NCBI GenBank assembly: GCA_026709625.1 | Contig: JAPOSR010000022.1 | Location: forward strand, 1 to 44,298 | Direction: 5' to 3' | Length of the DNA stretch: 44,298 nt | Source of the DNA: Chloroflexota bacterium | Lineage (GTDB): Bacteria > Chloroflexota > Anaerolineae > Aggregatilineales > Phototrophicaceae | In this document: piece by piece, positions 34,193 to 41,699 of the stretch | Numbering within the stretch: position 1 is the stretch's first letter | How the letters are laid out: every line of letters begins with the position of its first letter | Made by a program: the position numbers and the translations under genes | The notes under the pieces: model-generated | The model's database searches: none | What the model saw: only the letters and a program-made list of their open reading frames with translations | What the model was told of the DNA's origin: nothing

Positions 34193-34665
34193 GCGGCTGC
34201 GTTTTGCTGCGCCTCGACCAGCAACTTGCCATCGACGAAACCCGCCTGATACGCGCAGCCCATATCGTTTTGGAACAGCATGACAAGGCGGGCTGCCTGA
34301 GCATCGTCATCCAGGACAGCGTGGCGGTCGCGGCGCTCAACCGGCAGCATCGCAGCCTGGATTCGCCGACTGATGTGCTGGCTTTCCCCGCCGCCAGCCT
34401 GCCCAAAGAAATCGCAGCCGAAAGCCACTATCTCGGCGATATCGTGATCGCGCTGGATTATGTAGCGGCGCGCGCCGGATCCAGCGGTACAGACCTCGCC
34501 GATACGCTTTGCTTGCTGATAGCGCACGCGACCTTGCACTTGCTAGGCTATGCGCACAAAACCAAGACCGAGCGCGCGTCTATGTGGGCAGCGCAGGCGA
34601 GAGCTTTGCGCAAACTGGGCATCGACGACAGCCTCGTGACACAGTACGGCGGCGGCGATGCTTAG
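34189..34665 (+). CDS. ybeY: endoribonuclease/rRNA maturation factor YbeY
   Basis: Zinc-dependent endoribonuclease in 16S rRNA 3'-end maturation and ribosome quality control. The metal motif is HATLHLLGYAH with His113, His117 and His123; the usual GYDH reads GYAH here, but all three zinc ligands are kept. Also typical are SPTDVLAFP and LGDIVIALD. 158 residues, start GTG 34189 within GTGA. Position between pgpH and dgkA is the conserved order in many bacteria. Confidence 0.93.
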   Translation: MSGCVLLRLDQQLAIDETRLIRAAHIVLEQHDKAGCLSIVIQDSVAVAALNRQHRSLDSPTDVLAFPAASLPKEIAAESHYLGDIVIALDYVAARAGSSGTDLADTLCLLIAHATLHLLGYAHKTKTERASMWAAQARALRKLGIDDSLVTQYGGGDA

Positions 34666-35089
34666 GCGGCTGCGGCGAGAATGGCAGCGCGGCCAAGGTG
34701 CCGACCCGCGTCTGCACAGCCCGATGACCAGCGAATCACGCGGCGACAGCTTGGCCTATGCTTTGGCTGGCTGTGCGCACATGCTGCGGCATCAAAAGAA
34801 TACGCGCATCATGGCTTGGTCCAGCGCCGCTGCGATCATCCTGGGCATCTGGCTGGAGATCGAGTGGCGCGACTGGGCGATATTGACATTGGCGATCGGG
34901 CTGGTGTGGTTCGGCGAATTTGTAAATGCCGCCATCGAAGCTGCTGTCAACCTGAGCGCTCCACAGCTTCATCCCTTGGCTCGGCTGGCGAAAGATGTAG
35001 CTGCTGCCGCCGTCTTGCTGGCCGCTTTGGTCGCCGCGGTTGTCGGCGCGTTGATCCTGCTGCCGGCGCTGCTGAATCAACCTGCCTAG
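34658..35089 (+). CDS. dgkA: diacylglycerol/undecaprenol kinase, DgkA family
   Basis: Small membrane kinase; in Gram-positive-type relatives it phosphorylates undecaprenol, in Gram-negatives diacylglycerol. The signature is visible as GEFVNAAIEAAVNL...LAKDVAAAAVLL, with Glu and Asn residues of the active site and the metal-binding Glu; the expected Asp after the second helix reads Asn (AVNL). Three hydrophobic helices. ATG 34658 overlaps ybeY by 8 bp; a later ATG at about 34724 (MTSESRG) is possible. 143 residues. Confidence 0.87.
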   Translation: MLRRLRREWQRGQGADPRLHSPMTSESRGDSLAYALAGCAHMLRHQKNTRIMAWSSAAAIILGIWLEIEWRDWAILTLAIGLVWFGEFVNAAIEAAVNLSAPQLHPLARLAKDVAAAAVLLAALVAAVVGALILLPALLNQPA

Positions 35090-35109
35090 GCGGCCGCCTG
35101 TCAAGATAC

Positions 35110-35286
35110 CGGGGATTGGCGATTTTTTGTGGATACGCGTTACTTTACCCCCCAAGCCCCTTCCCCAACAATGAGGGGGGCTTAGATGCTGTGGGCGCGC
35201 AGGAAAAACTCCTCTTCCCTCGTTCTGGGGGCGAGGGGCCGGGGACGGGGGGCTCGGCTGCCATATCCACGCAAATAGCCACGCCC
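35110..35286. repeat. palindromic dispersed (MITE-like) element, copy 2
   Basis: About 177 bp, inverted relative to copy 1 at 28661-29012. It shares the ends (CGGGGATTGGCGATTTTTTG then TGGATACGCGTTACTTTA, and GCCATATCCACGCA at the other side), the hairpin CCCCTT...GGGGGG followed by CTTA, and one unit of the inner hairpin (CTTCCCTCGTTCTGGGGGCGAGGGG). The 57-bp expansion of copy 1 is missing. No gene is seen from 35090 to 35370. Confidence 0.68.
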
Positions 35287-35322
35287 AGATACCGCGCCAA
35301 CGCCAGCCAGAAACATCATTCA

Positions 35323-35331
35323 TGCTATACT
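35323..35331 (+). promoter_or_regulatory. extended -10 element before the TIM-barrel-like gene
   Basis: TGCTATACT; no good -35 at the expected position. The predicted start near 35338 is 33 nt before ATG 35371. Confidence 0.45.
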
Positions 35332-35370
35332 GAATACTAGGGTCGCTGGAATAGATTGGTGGGCATTCCC

Positions 35371-36525
35371 ATGTCGATGACAAGCAGGCCAAGCCAGGCG
35401 CAATCGTCGACTCGCTTCGGGCTATGGCGACGCATCAAGGCGCTCTTCACGCCAGCCAGCGATGCCGCGCAGAGCAGCTCGCCAAGCGACAGTCGTGACC
35501 GCCGCGGCTTCAGCGCCTTGCGCCGAACATTGCCGATTGGCGCGGCCTTGCTGGGCGTTTTGCTTGTGGGCGCTGTGACGAGCCAACTGCTGCTGCCCGA
35601 AAGCGAGGCGCTGCCCCGCAACAATGCCATCTGGCTCGACCGCGCCTGGACATTCGGCGAGATAGAAGCGAGCCAGTTGGACGCGGCGATTGCGGAAATG
35701 AGCGAAAATGGCATCGGCAAGATTTACACCTATACCAGTACGCTTGGCTTGACTGGCCGCTGGGAAAGCGGCGCGGATGGCCGCAGCTTTATGGACTCGC
35801 GAAGCGAAATCTCGGACTTCGTAGCAGCTGTGCGCAGGATAGACGAGTCTATGACTCTGTATGCCTGGGTAGAGATTTGGACGCACGACAACACAGCGAA
35901 TGGGTATCGCTTGGATGACGAGGCGCTGCACGAAAATATCGCCGACTTCGGCAAGCTGCTGGTCGACCAGTTGGGCTTCGATGGCTTGCTGATGGATATC
36001 AAGCCGATGTTCACCGATAACAGCGATGTCATCAGTTTGATTCGGCGTGTACGCTCGGCAATCGGGCTGGAAAAGCCGATCGCCATTGCCGTGACTGCCG
36101 ACCTGACGCCGCACAACTTGCGCACGCAGAACATCACCTCGATTGCGCCTGGCACCATGTGGTCCGACAATTTCAAGAAACGCATCGCGGTCTCCGCCGA
36201 TGAAATCGTGCTGATGCTGTACCAGAGCTACCGGCAGCAGGCGCAGGATTATATTGAATGGGTTGCCTACCACATTGAAACGTATATCAATCTGCTGGAA
36301 ACCACCACCGAGGTCTACGCCAGCATCCCACATTACGCCAGCGCCAGCGCCGCGCATAATCCCGAAATCGAAACGATGACAACTGCCTTGCAAGGCGTCG
36401 GTCAAGGGCTGGGGCAACTGGACGAAGACGCGCGCGCGCTGCTCACCGGCGTGGCGATTTATGCCGACCGGCGACTGTCTGAAGCCGACTGGAGCGACTT
36501 CCGCGCAGCCTGGCTGCAAAGCTGA
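35371..36525 (+). CDS. membrane-anchored glycoside-hydrolase-like (TIM-barrel-like) protein
   Basis: No sure family. ATG 35371 is chosen over TTG 35356; ATG 35377 is also possible. A Ser/Arg-rich cytosolic start is followed by one hydrophobic helix (about 56-72, PIGAALLGVLLVGAV) and an extracytoplasmic domain: NNAIWLDRAWTFGE, IGKIYTYTSTLG, MTLYAWVEIW, LLVDQLGFDGLLMDIKP, IAIAVTADL and IVLMLYQSY. The regular beta-strand spacing and the FDGLLMDIKP strand resemble TIM-barrel glycosidases of the GH18-like clan, where an acidic residue at that place is catalytic. 384 residues. The aminotransferase gene follows at 3 bp. Confidence 0.72.
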   Translation: MSMTSRPSQAQSSTRFGLWRRIKALFTPASDAAQSSSPSDSRDRRGFSALRRTLPIGAALLGVLLVGAVTSQLLLPESEALPRNNAIWLDRAWTFGEIEASQLDAAIAEMSENGIGKIYTYTSTLGLTGRWESGADGRSFMDSRSEISDFVAAVRRIDESMTLYAWVEIWTHDNTANGYRLDDEALHENIADFGKLLVDQLGFDGLLMDIKPMFTDNSDVISLIRRVRSAIGLEKPIAIAVTADLTPHNLRTQNITSIAPGTMWSDNFKKRIAVSADEIVLMLYQSYRQQAQDYIEWVAYHIETYINLLETTTEVYASIPHYASASAAHNPEIETMTTALQGVGQGLGQLDEDARALLTGVAIYADRRLSEADWSDFRAAWLQS

Positions 36526-36528
36526 GCG

Positions 36529-37359
36529 ATGCCCGCCATCATCAAACGGCTAAACCCAAGCAGCTTGCGCGAAGTCAGCTATCATGCCGACAGCCTGGCT
36601 GGCGCAGCCGAGTTCGAATCTCGCGACGGTGTCTACACCGTCAGCAACACCGTCAACCACACGCAGACGCTGCTCTTCGACGCTCATCTGGATCGCCTGG
36701 TCGATTCTGCGCGGCGCGAGGGCATTCCGCTTGAGCTTGATCGCCAAGGGCTGCGCGCGGCGCTGCGCCAGATGATCCTTGAGTCTGGATTCGGCGATGT
36801 TCGTTTTCGCATCTCGGCGCAGGCTGCCCAGCCAGACGAACTGCTCTTGTCGATTGAACCGTATGCGCCGCCAGCAGCCTCTCTCATCAAGCGCGGCGTT
36901 CGCTGCAACACATCATCACGGCTGGCGCGCCACAATCCAGCCGCGAAATCGAGCGAGTGGATGCACCAGCGGCGAAGTTTGGAAGCCGCCAGACCAGCCG
37001 ATCTGTATGAGACTTTCCTGCTTGATGACGAAGGCGCTGTCCTGGAAGGGCTGGGCAGCAATTTCTATGCGATCATCGATGGCGAGCTGCGCACGGCTGG
37101 CAGTGGCGTGCTGGCTGGCATCGCGCGGCGGGTTGTTATTGCGGTTTGCGCTGGCAGCCTGCTCGTCCGGCAAATTGCGCCCAAGCTGCGTGAACTGCCG
37201 CGCTATGACGAAGCTTTTTTGAGCAGCAGCAGCCGCGGCATTATCCCCGTCGTGGCGATTGATGGGATCGCGATTGGCGCTGGCGAGCCCGGCGAGACAA
37301 CCCAGTGGCTGCGCAAAGCCTATCAACGCTGGGTGGCTGCGCGCCTGGAAGAACTCTGA
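36529..37359 (+). CDS. class IV aminotransferase / aminodeoxychorismate lyase-like
   Basis: PLP enzyme of fold type IV (branched-chain or D-amino-acid aminotransferase, or 4-amino-4-deoxychorismate lyase). Lys140 in NPAAKSSEWMHQR is the expected Schiff-base lysine; LLDDEGAVLEGLGSNFYAI holds the Glu that binds the pyridine nitrogen; EAFLSSSSRGIIPV is the phosphate-binding end. 276 residues, 3 bp after the preceding gene; its TGA shares a base with the next ATG. The sequence does not decide among the subfamilies. Confidence 0.85.
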   Translation: MPAIIKRLNPSSLREVSYHADSLAGAAEFESRDGVYTVSNTVNHTQTLLFDAHLDRLVDSARREGIPLELDRQGLRAALRQMILESGFGDVRFRISAQAAQPDELLLSIEPYAPPAASLIKRGVRCNTSSRLARHNPAAKSSEWMHQRRSLEAARPADLYETFLLDDEGAVLEGLGSNFYAIIDGELRTAGSGVLAGIARRVVIAVCAGSLLVRQIAPKLRELPRYDEAFLSSSSRGIIPVVAIDGIAIGAGEPGETTQWLRKAYQRWVAARLEEL

Positions 37360-37766
37360 TGGCGCAGTTGGACAGGCTGGGTGACGCGCTGAAATTGCTG
37401 GGCGCGGCGCGAAACCTGGCGGTAGAGAAACGCCGGTATCAGTGGGATGTCCAACCGCCCAACACATTCTTTTTGCATGCCGAACACGCCGATATCCATC
37501 TGAAGCCACATGACCAGGCGCGCGCTGTTGCCACAATCGAGCTGCGCGGCGGTTTTGTCTGGCAGGTCGCCACCGAGCAAGACGCGGCTGGGGTATACAT
37601 CATCGCGCGGCGCAAACGTCTCGTCGGCAACGTCGGGCTTGGCAGATTCACCGTGCTGCTGCCGCCGGGCATCCACATTTCACTGAAGCTGACAAATTGT
37701 CGGCTGCGCATGGATGGCTTGAACGGGGACATCGACTTCCCGCCCAGTCTGTATGAATCATCATAG
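37359..37766 (+). CDS. uncharacterised small protein
   Basis: 135 residues from ATG 37359 (TGATG with the aminotransferase). No family recognised. The first 45 residues look helical and basic, the rest is rich in beta-strand patterns (ATIELRGGFVWQVA, GVYIIARRKRLVGNVGLGRFTVLLPPGIHISLKLTNCRLRMDGL), perhaps a small beta-sandwich or adhesin-like fold. No signal peptide. The close coupling suggests co-expression with the aminotransferase. Confidence 0.65.
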   Translation: MAQLDRLGDALKLLGAARNLAVEKRRYQWDVQPPNTFFLHAEHADIHLKPHDQARAVATIELRGGFVWQVATEQDAAGVYIIARRKRLVGNVGLGRFTVLLPPGIHISLKLTNCRLRMDGLNGDIDFPPSLYESS

Positions 37767-37781
37767 ACTCGCCACCCAGTC

Positions 37782-37810
37782 TTGAAGCGCGCCGGCTGCT
37801 GTGCTATCGT
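37782..37810 (+). promoter_or_regulatory. promoter of the cysteine-leader/sulfurtransferase transcript
   Basis: TTGAAG (37782-37787), a 17-bp spacer, TATCGT (37805-37810), extended to TGCTATCGT. A 10-bp imperfect palindrome (37802-37811 with 37829-37838) overlaps the -10 and start region and could be an operator. Predicted start near 37817. Confidence 0.5.
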
Positions 37811-37846
37811 GTGGATATGGCTACATTACATGATAGCAAAATCAAC

Positions 37847-37879
37847 ATGAATAGCTGTTGTTGGAGCGTTGACTGCTAG
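37847..37879 (+). CDS. Cys leader peptide controlling the sulfurtransferase operon
   Basis: A 10-codon frame, ATG 37847 to TAG 37877-37879, encoding MNSCCWSVDC: three Cys codons, two of them adjacent. It lies about 30 nt after the predicted transcript start and 42 nt before a terminator hairpin, and the downstream genes encode a sulfurtransferase and a SufE-like protein, i.e. cysteine and sulfur handling. No strong Shine-Dalgarno is seen. The layout is that of a classic amino-acid leader peptide, sensing charged tRNA-Cys. Confidence 0.75.
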   Translation: MNSCCWSVDC

Positions 37880-37931
37880 GCGAGCGTGTCGCGTCGATGC
37901 GTGTACGCTGGTCGAGCAGCAGAGAGTCAAC
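37868..37931 (+). promoter_or_regulatory. antiterminator pairing in the sulfurtransferase leader
   Basis: GTTGACT (37868-37874, leader codons 8-10) is perfectly complementary over 7 nt to AGTCAAC (37925-37931), which is the 5' arm of the terminator. A ribosome at the leader stop codon would mask the first strand; one stalled with codon 4 in the A site would leave it just exposed. Between them lies a third possible hairpin around AGCGT...ACGCT (about 37883-37909). Confidence 0.65.
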
Positions 37932-37952
37932 CCAAGGCGGTTGGCTTTTTTT
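37921..37952 (+). terminator. attenuator terminator upstream of the sulfurtransferase gene
   Basis: CAACC (37928-37932) pairs with GGTTG (37939-37943) around a 6-nt loop; outward the stem continues with AGT/GCT-type and G-U pairs, ending in a run of seven U (37946-37952). It lies 75 nt before the sulfurtransferase ATG and within its only apparent transcript. Confidence 0.7.
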
Positions 37953-38027
37953 ATGCGAGCCGAAGCGCGAAAATCGCCAATCGGTCATGCAGACAATAGC
38001 AGGCAATAGTAGAAAAGGAACAAGACC

Positions 38028-38888
38028 ATGAGCGACATCACGAGCCGCGGTTATGCCAATGCCGACAAACTGGTCAGCACAGACTGGGTCGCCGCGCACC
38101 TGAATGATGACAATGTGCGCATCATCGAATCGAATGAAGACCCCCTGCTCTATGCCAGCGGCCACATCCCTGGCGCCGTCGAAGTCGATTGGGTCAAAGA
38201 CCTCAACGATCCGCTGCGCCGCGATTATCTGGACAAAGCCGGCTTCGAGTCGCTGGCGAGTCGCATTGGCATTAGCCCCGACACAACCGTCATCTTCTAT
38301 GGCGACAAGAGCAACTGGTGGGCGACCTATGCGTTATGGGTTTTCGAGCTTTTTGGGCACACCAATGCCAAAATCATGGATGGCGGACGGCTGAAGTGGG
38401 CGGAAGAAGGGCGCGGCCTCACCCGCGAAAAGCCGGTTATCACGCCAACCAGCTACGACGCGCCCGAACGCGATGACGGGCAGATCCGCGCTTTCCGCGA
38501 TGGCGTCATGCAGCACATCGAAGCGGGCGGACAACTGGTCGATGTACGCAGCCCCGGCGAGTTCAGCGGCGAAACATTGCACATGCCTGGCTATCCACAA
38601 GAAGGCGCGGTGCGTGGCGGGCATATTCCCGGCGCAAGCAGCGTGCCTTGGTCACGCGCGGCCAACGAAGACGGCACATTCAAAAACGCCGCTGAGCTGC
38701 GCGCCATCTATCTGGACGAAATCGGCTTGAATCCCGAAGAGCCGACTGTCGCCTATTGCCGCATCGGCGAGCGCAGCAGCCATACCTGGTTTGTGCTGAC
38801 AAACCTGCTGGGCTTTGGCGATGTGCGCAATTATGACGGCTCGTGGACAGAATGGGGCAACAGCGTCGGCTTGCCGATCGAAAAGTAA
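38028..38888 (+). CDS. thiosulfate sulfurtransferase (rhodanese, two-domain)
   Basis: Transfers a sulfane sulfur from thiosulfate or 3-mercaptopyruvate to acceptors. Two rhodanese domains: the N-terminal one (about 15-130) with [12 protein letters not shown] and no active cysteine, and the C-terminal one (150-285) with [23 protein letters not shown] and the active loop [10 protein letters not shown] with Cys244. The CRIGER loop is the thiosulfate type; mercaptopyruvate enzymes have CG[ST]GVT. 286 residues. AAAGGAAC precedes ATG 38028. It is followed by a SufE-like gene and preceded by a Cys-codon attenuator. Confidence 0.93.
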   Translation: MSDITSRGYANADKLVSTDWVAAHLNDDNVRIIESNEDPLLYASGHIPGAVEVDWVKDLNDPLRRDYLDKAGFESLASRIGISPDTTVIFYGDKSNWWATYALWVFELFGHTNAKIMDGGRLKWAEEGRGLTREKPVITPTSYDAPERDDGQIRAFRDGVMQHIEAGGQLVDVRSPGEFSGETLHMPGYPQEGAVRGGHIPGASSVPWSRAANEDGTFKNAAELRAIYLDEIGLNPEEPTVAYCRIGERSSHTWFVLTNLLGFGDVRNYDGSWTEWGNSVGLPIEK

Positions 38889-38922
38889 GCGCGCCTTGCG
38901 CCACAGTCAGAGTGAGGCAGCC

Positions 38923-39375
38923 ATGGCCGCTCTTCCAGCGAAACTGCAAGACTATCTGGACGACTTCAGTTTTATCGCTTCGCGTGAAGAGCGCGCCGAC
39001 TTCCTCATCGATATCGCCGACAGCTTCCAGCCGGTGCCGCCAGATGTCGCCACCAAGCCTTATGACGAAGCCTATCGCGTCATCGGCTGCGAGTCCGAAG
39101 CCTTCGTTTGGGCGGTTGCTCGTCCCGATGGCCGGCTGAATTACTTTTTTGATGTGTTGAATCCGCAGGGACTTTCCGCCATGGCCCTGTGCGTCATCCT
39201 GGACGAGGCATGTTCGGGCGCGCCGCTCGAGCAAGTGGCGACTATCACGGGCGATGTCGTGTTTGCATTCTTCGGGCGCGACATATCCATGGGCAAGGGC
39301 CGCGGGCTGACCGAGTTGATCAACGCCGTTGTCTATCACGCGCGACAGCAATTATCAGTCGCCGTCCAGGAATGA
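38923..39375 (+). CDS. sufE: SufE-like sulfur acceptor protein
   Basis: Accepts persulfide sulfur from a cysteine desulfurase or, here perhaps, a sulfurtransferase, for Fe-S cluster assembly. The family features are YRVIGCESEAFVWA with the acceptor Cys56 and SAMALCVILDEACSGAP. 150 residues from ATG 38923, with GAGG 5 nt upstream. It lies 34 bp after the sulfurtransferase gene, so both should be under the same attenuator. Its last 21 bp overlap the end of the convergent GNAT gene. Confidence 0.9.
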   Translation: MAALPAKLQDYLDDFSFIASREERADFLIDIADSFQPVPPDVATKPYDEAYRVIGCESEAFVWAVARPDGRLNYFFDVLNPQGLSAMALCVILDEACSGAPLEQVATITGDVVFAFFGRDISMGKGRGLTELINAVVYHARQQLSVAVQE

Positions 39376-39882
39376 ATCGTCAGGCGCACGTTCATGAAAG
39401 GTCGCATGCGTGCCCAGCATACCGCGGTAACTGCCAGGTGGCTCGCTGTCGGGGATGCTGGCGGCGCCCACTATTTTTTCATAATACGCGGTTGGGCCTG
39501 CCCAGCCGATAATGCCATACATATAGCCAGCGCTGCGCATATCATGCAATGCCGCCAGCAGCAGCGCCGCGCCAATGCCCCGCCCACGCTCGGCTTCATC
39601 AACGCCAGTCGGGCCAAAGAAATTCTTGTGCGTGGTATCATAACAAGCGAACCCCAGCAGCTGCTCGCCCCGTTGCGCGAGCATGATCGTGGGCGGCTGG
39701 CGTGAAAAAGCGACATCTGCCTCACTGACCCAGTATTCGTTGAATCGCTCGCGGATCCAGGGCAGCACCAGCGCTTTTTCGGGCGCCAAGCCGCGCCGGA
39801 TGCCGATGTCTCGCTCGCGCTGACGAGCCACAGCCGGCTCCAGAGGAGGGAGATCATACAGTTTCACCAGCATGTCGGGCAT
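39355..39882 (-). CDS. GNAT-family N-acetyltransferase
   Basis: Acetyl-CoA-dependent acetyltransferase of unknown substrate. The CoA-binding motif A is VDEAERGRGIGAALLLAAL (loop RGRGIG), with the preceding strand LLGFACYD; the last strand includes AYYEKIVG. ATG 39882 has AGGAAG 8 nt upstream, so the longer frame to 39912 is not used. 175 residues. It overlaps the sufE end by 21 bp, tail to tail. Confidence 0.85.
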   Translation of the reverse strand: MPDMLVKLYDLPPLEPAVARQRERDIGIRRGLAPEKALVLPWIRERFNEYWVSEADVAFSRQPPTIMLAQRGEQLLGFACYDTTHKNFFGPTGVDEAERGRGIGAALLLAALHDMRSAGYMYGIIGWAGPTAYYEKIVGAASIPDSEPPGSYRGMLGTHATFHERAPDDSFLDGD

Positions 39883-40224
39883 GGCGCGCTTCCTTTCTGC
39901 CGAGACAAGCACGACAGCTTAATTGTACCCGCAGCCCGCTCCAGTTGGCGAGTCAGGCATGTTTGCGCATAGAGCGCAGAAGCAAGTGCAACAAAAGCAT
40001 GCTAATGTACGCGCAAAGCTGTCTTGTCGAACAAGCCAGTGAGCCGCCCGCCGAAGTGAGGTTGGGTGACAACCCTCTTGGCAATGAATCGTTGTGCGCT
40101 CCGCGTTCTTTTGCGTCTTTGCGATGAGCTTTGGGTCGACTCGTTATGAGCCGCTGCTGCCGCGGCGCTGTGTTACAATCCGCGCAGAATAGGACAAAAT
40201 GCGAAAAATACCAAAGGAACCAGC
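39883..40224. other. intergenic region between GNAT and PLP-enzyme genes
   Basis: 342 bp, divergent promoters. A minus-strand TACAAT (39927-39922) may serve GNAT. An imperfect inverted repeat GAGGTTG...CAACCCTC (40058-40064, 40070-40077) has no U tract. A plus-strand extended -10 lies at 40171-40179. I see no gene or RNA family in the rest. Confidence 0.4.
40171..40179 (+). promoter_or_regulatory. extended -10 promoter element of the PLP enzyme gene
   Basis: TGTTACAAT, no clear -35. The predicted start near 40186 is 13 nt before a short upstream frame and 39 nt before GTG 40225. Confidence 0.45.
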
Positions 40225-40228
40225 GTGA
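40199..40228 (+). CDS. short upstream frame coupled to the PLP enzyme start
   Basis: Nine codons (MRKIPKEPA) with AGGA 4 nt before the ATG; the TGA overlaps the GTG start of the next gene (GTGA at 40225-40228) and the Shine-Dalgarno of that gene (AAAGGAA) lies inside it. It may couple initiation, or be chance. It shows no amino-acid bias. Confidence 0.3.
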   Translation: MRKIPKEPA

Positions 40229-41349
40229 AGCTCCGACCAGAAACTGCCGCCGTGCACAATTCGCTGGGCGATACCAGCAACAGTGCAATCGTGCCGCCTA
40301 TCGTACTGAGCACCACCTTCCAATACGAAACGACCGGGCGCGAGCATGACCCTGACGAACTGATCTATACGCGCTATAAAAACCCCAACCGCGCCGCGCT
40401 CGAGGCGACCCTGGCGCAGATGGAAGGCGGCGCAGTGGCGCACGCGGTTGCCAGCGGCTCGGCAGCCATGCTGACTTTGTTCCAGGCGCTGCGCCCCGGC
40501 GACCACATTGTCGCCAGCGATGACATGTACTTCGGCATCCGCGTGCAGCTCAACGAGTTCTTCGCGCCTTGGGGCTTGCGGACAAGCTATGTCGATATGA
40601 GCGACCTGGATGCCGTGCGCGATTGCCTGCGTCCCCAGACGAAACTGGTGATTTTGGAATCCCCGACCAATCCGCTGATTCGGCTGGCGGATATCGCCGC
40701 GGTTGCCAAAATCGCCCATGCAGCTGGCGCGCAGCTCATGGTAGACAACACAGTCGCCACGCCAATCGCGCAAAACCCGCTTGCCTTGGGCGCGGATATG
40801 GTTGTCATGTCGCTGACGAAATCCATCGCCGGACATCATGATGTGCTGGGCGGGGTCATCATCTTCGCCGAAGAAGACGACTTTGCCGAACGCGTGCACA
40901 GGCTGGTGCGGATTGGCGGAGCGGTGTTATCGCCTTTCAATAGCTGGCTGGCGCTGCGTGGCTTGCAGAGCCTGGCGTATCGCGCGCGCGGCATCAGCGA
41001 AAATGCCCGGCAAGTGGCGGACTACCTGGCAGCCCATGAAAAAATCGCGCAGGTGCTGTATCCACATCATCCCAGCCACCCGCAATACGACCTGGCGCGC
41101 CGGCAAATGCGTGTGGGCAGCGGCTTGATGTCCATCCTTGTCGCGGGCGGGCGGCAAAATGCCATCGACCTGGTCAACAAGCTGCGCCTGTTCAGCAGCG
41201 CCACCAGCTTCGGCGGCACCCACAGCTTAATCGAGCATCGCGAGTCGATCGAAGAAGACTCAGCCACGCCCGCCAACCTGCTGCGCATCGCCATTGGCTT
41301 GGAGCACCCGGCCGACTTAATCGCCGATTTGCAGCAAGCGCTGGCATGA
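40225..41349 (+). CDS. Cys/Met metabolism PLP-dependent enzyme (cystathionine gamma-lyase/synthase family)
   Basis: Trans-sulfuration enzyme: forms or cleaves cystathionine, or sulfhydrylates a homoserine ester. Family motifs: YTRYKNPNR, ASGSAAML, VVDN-like MVDNTVATP, SLTKSIAGHHDVLGG with Lys199 as the Schiff-base lysine, and SFGGTHSLIEHR near the end. 374 residues. Sequence alone does not tell lyase from synthase. GTG 40225 has AAAGGAA at good spacing. The stop overlaps the next ATG (ATGA). It follows the sulfurtransferase-sufE genes, giving a local sulfur-metabolism cluster. Confidence 0.92.
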   Translation: MKLRPETAAVHNSLGDTSNSAIVPPIVLSTTFQYETTGREHDPDELIYTRYKNPNRAALEATLAQMEGGAVAHAVASGSAAMLTLFQALRPGDHIVASDDMYFGIRVQLNEFFAPWGLRTSYVDMSDLDAVRDCLRPQTKLVILESPTNPLIRLADIAAVAKIAHAAGAQLMVDNTVATPIAQNPLALGADMVVMSLTKSIAGHHDVLGGVIIFAEEDDFAERVHRLVRIGGAVLSPFNSWLALRGLQSLAYRARGISENARQVADYLAAHEKIAQVLYPHHPSHPQYDLARRQMRVGSGLMSILVAGGRQNAIDLVNKLRLFSSATSFGGTHSLIEHRESIEEDSATPANLLRIAIGLEHPADLIADLQQALA

Positions 41350-41699
41350 TTTATCACATCGCCGAGCGCGACGACTGGGCGGCGGCGCAACAAAGGGGCA
41401 GCTATCGGGCGGCATCGTTGGCTAGCGATGGCTTCATACATTGTTCGACCTGGCAGCAAGTTCGCTTGGTTGTCAAGGATTTCTATCGCGGGCGAAGCGA
41501 CTTGCTGCTGCTGTCCATTGACGAGAGCCGCTTGCATGCGCCACTGATATGGGAAGCGGCAACGCACCCGGACCCAGCCAGCGCCGAGTTCACAGTCAGA
41601 GCGGGCGCGTTCCCGCATATTTATGGCGTCATCAACCTGGATGCTGTGCGGGCTGTGGCAAGCCTGCGCGAGGAGCTGGATGGGTTTGACTCGGCTTAA
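41346..41699 (+). CDS. DUF952 family protein
   Basis: 117 residues of the DUF952 family, unknown function, distantly related in fold to ADP-ribosyl-type domains. Typical motifs: MIYHIAERDDW at the start, YRAASLASDGFIHCSTWQQV, and FPHIYGVINLDAV near the end. Translationally coupled to the PLP enzyme gene by ATGA. Its TAA shares TTAA (41696-41699) with the stop of the convergent SDR gene. Confidence 0.88.
   Translation: MIYHIAERDDWAAAQQRGSYRAASLASDGFIHCSTWQQVRLVVKDFYRGRSDLLLLSIDESRLHAPLIWEAATHPDPASAEFTVRAGAFPHIYGVINLDAVRAVASLREELDGFDSA

Noticed and set aside
37811..37821. GTGGATATGGC near the Cys leader promoter as a third copy of the dispersed element
   Set aside because: Only 11 bases match the element's end; no second end or internal hairpins are seen.
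37897..37960. ATG at 37897 after the Cys leader as an alternative leader or gene start
   Set aside because: The frame passes through the terminator and its U tract without amino-acid bias, and no ribosome site is present.
40146..40240. Frame starting MSRCC upstream of the trans-sulfuration enzyme as a Cys leader
   Set aside because: It starts upstream of the likely promoter (TGTTACAAT at 40171), does not stop before the gene and has no terminator.
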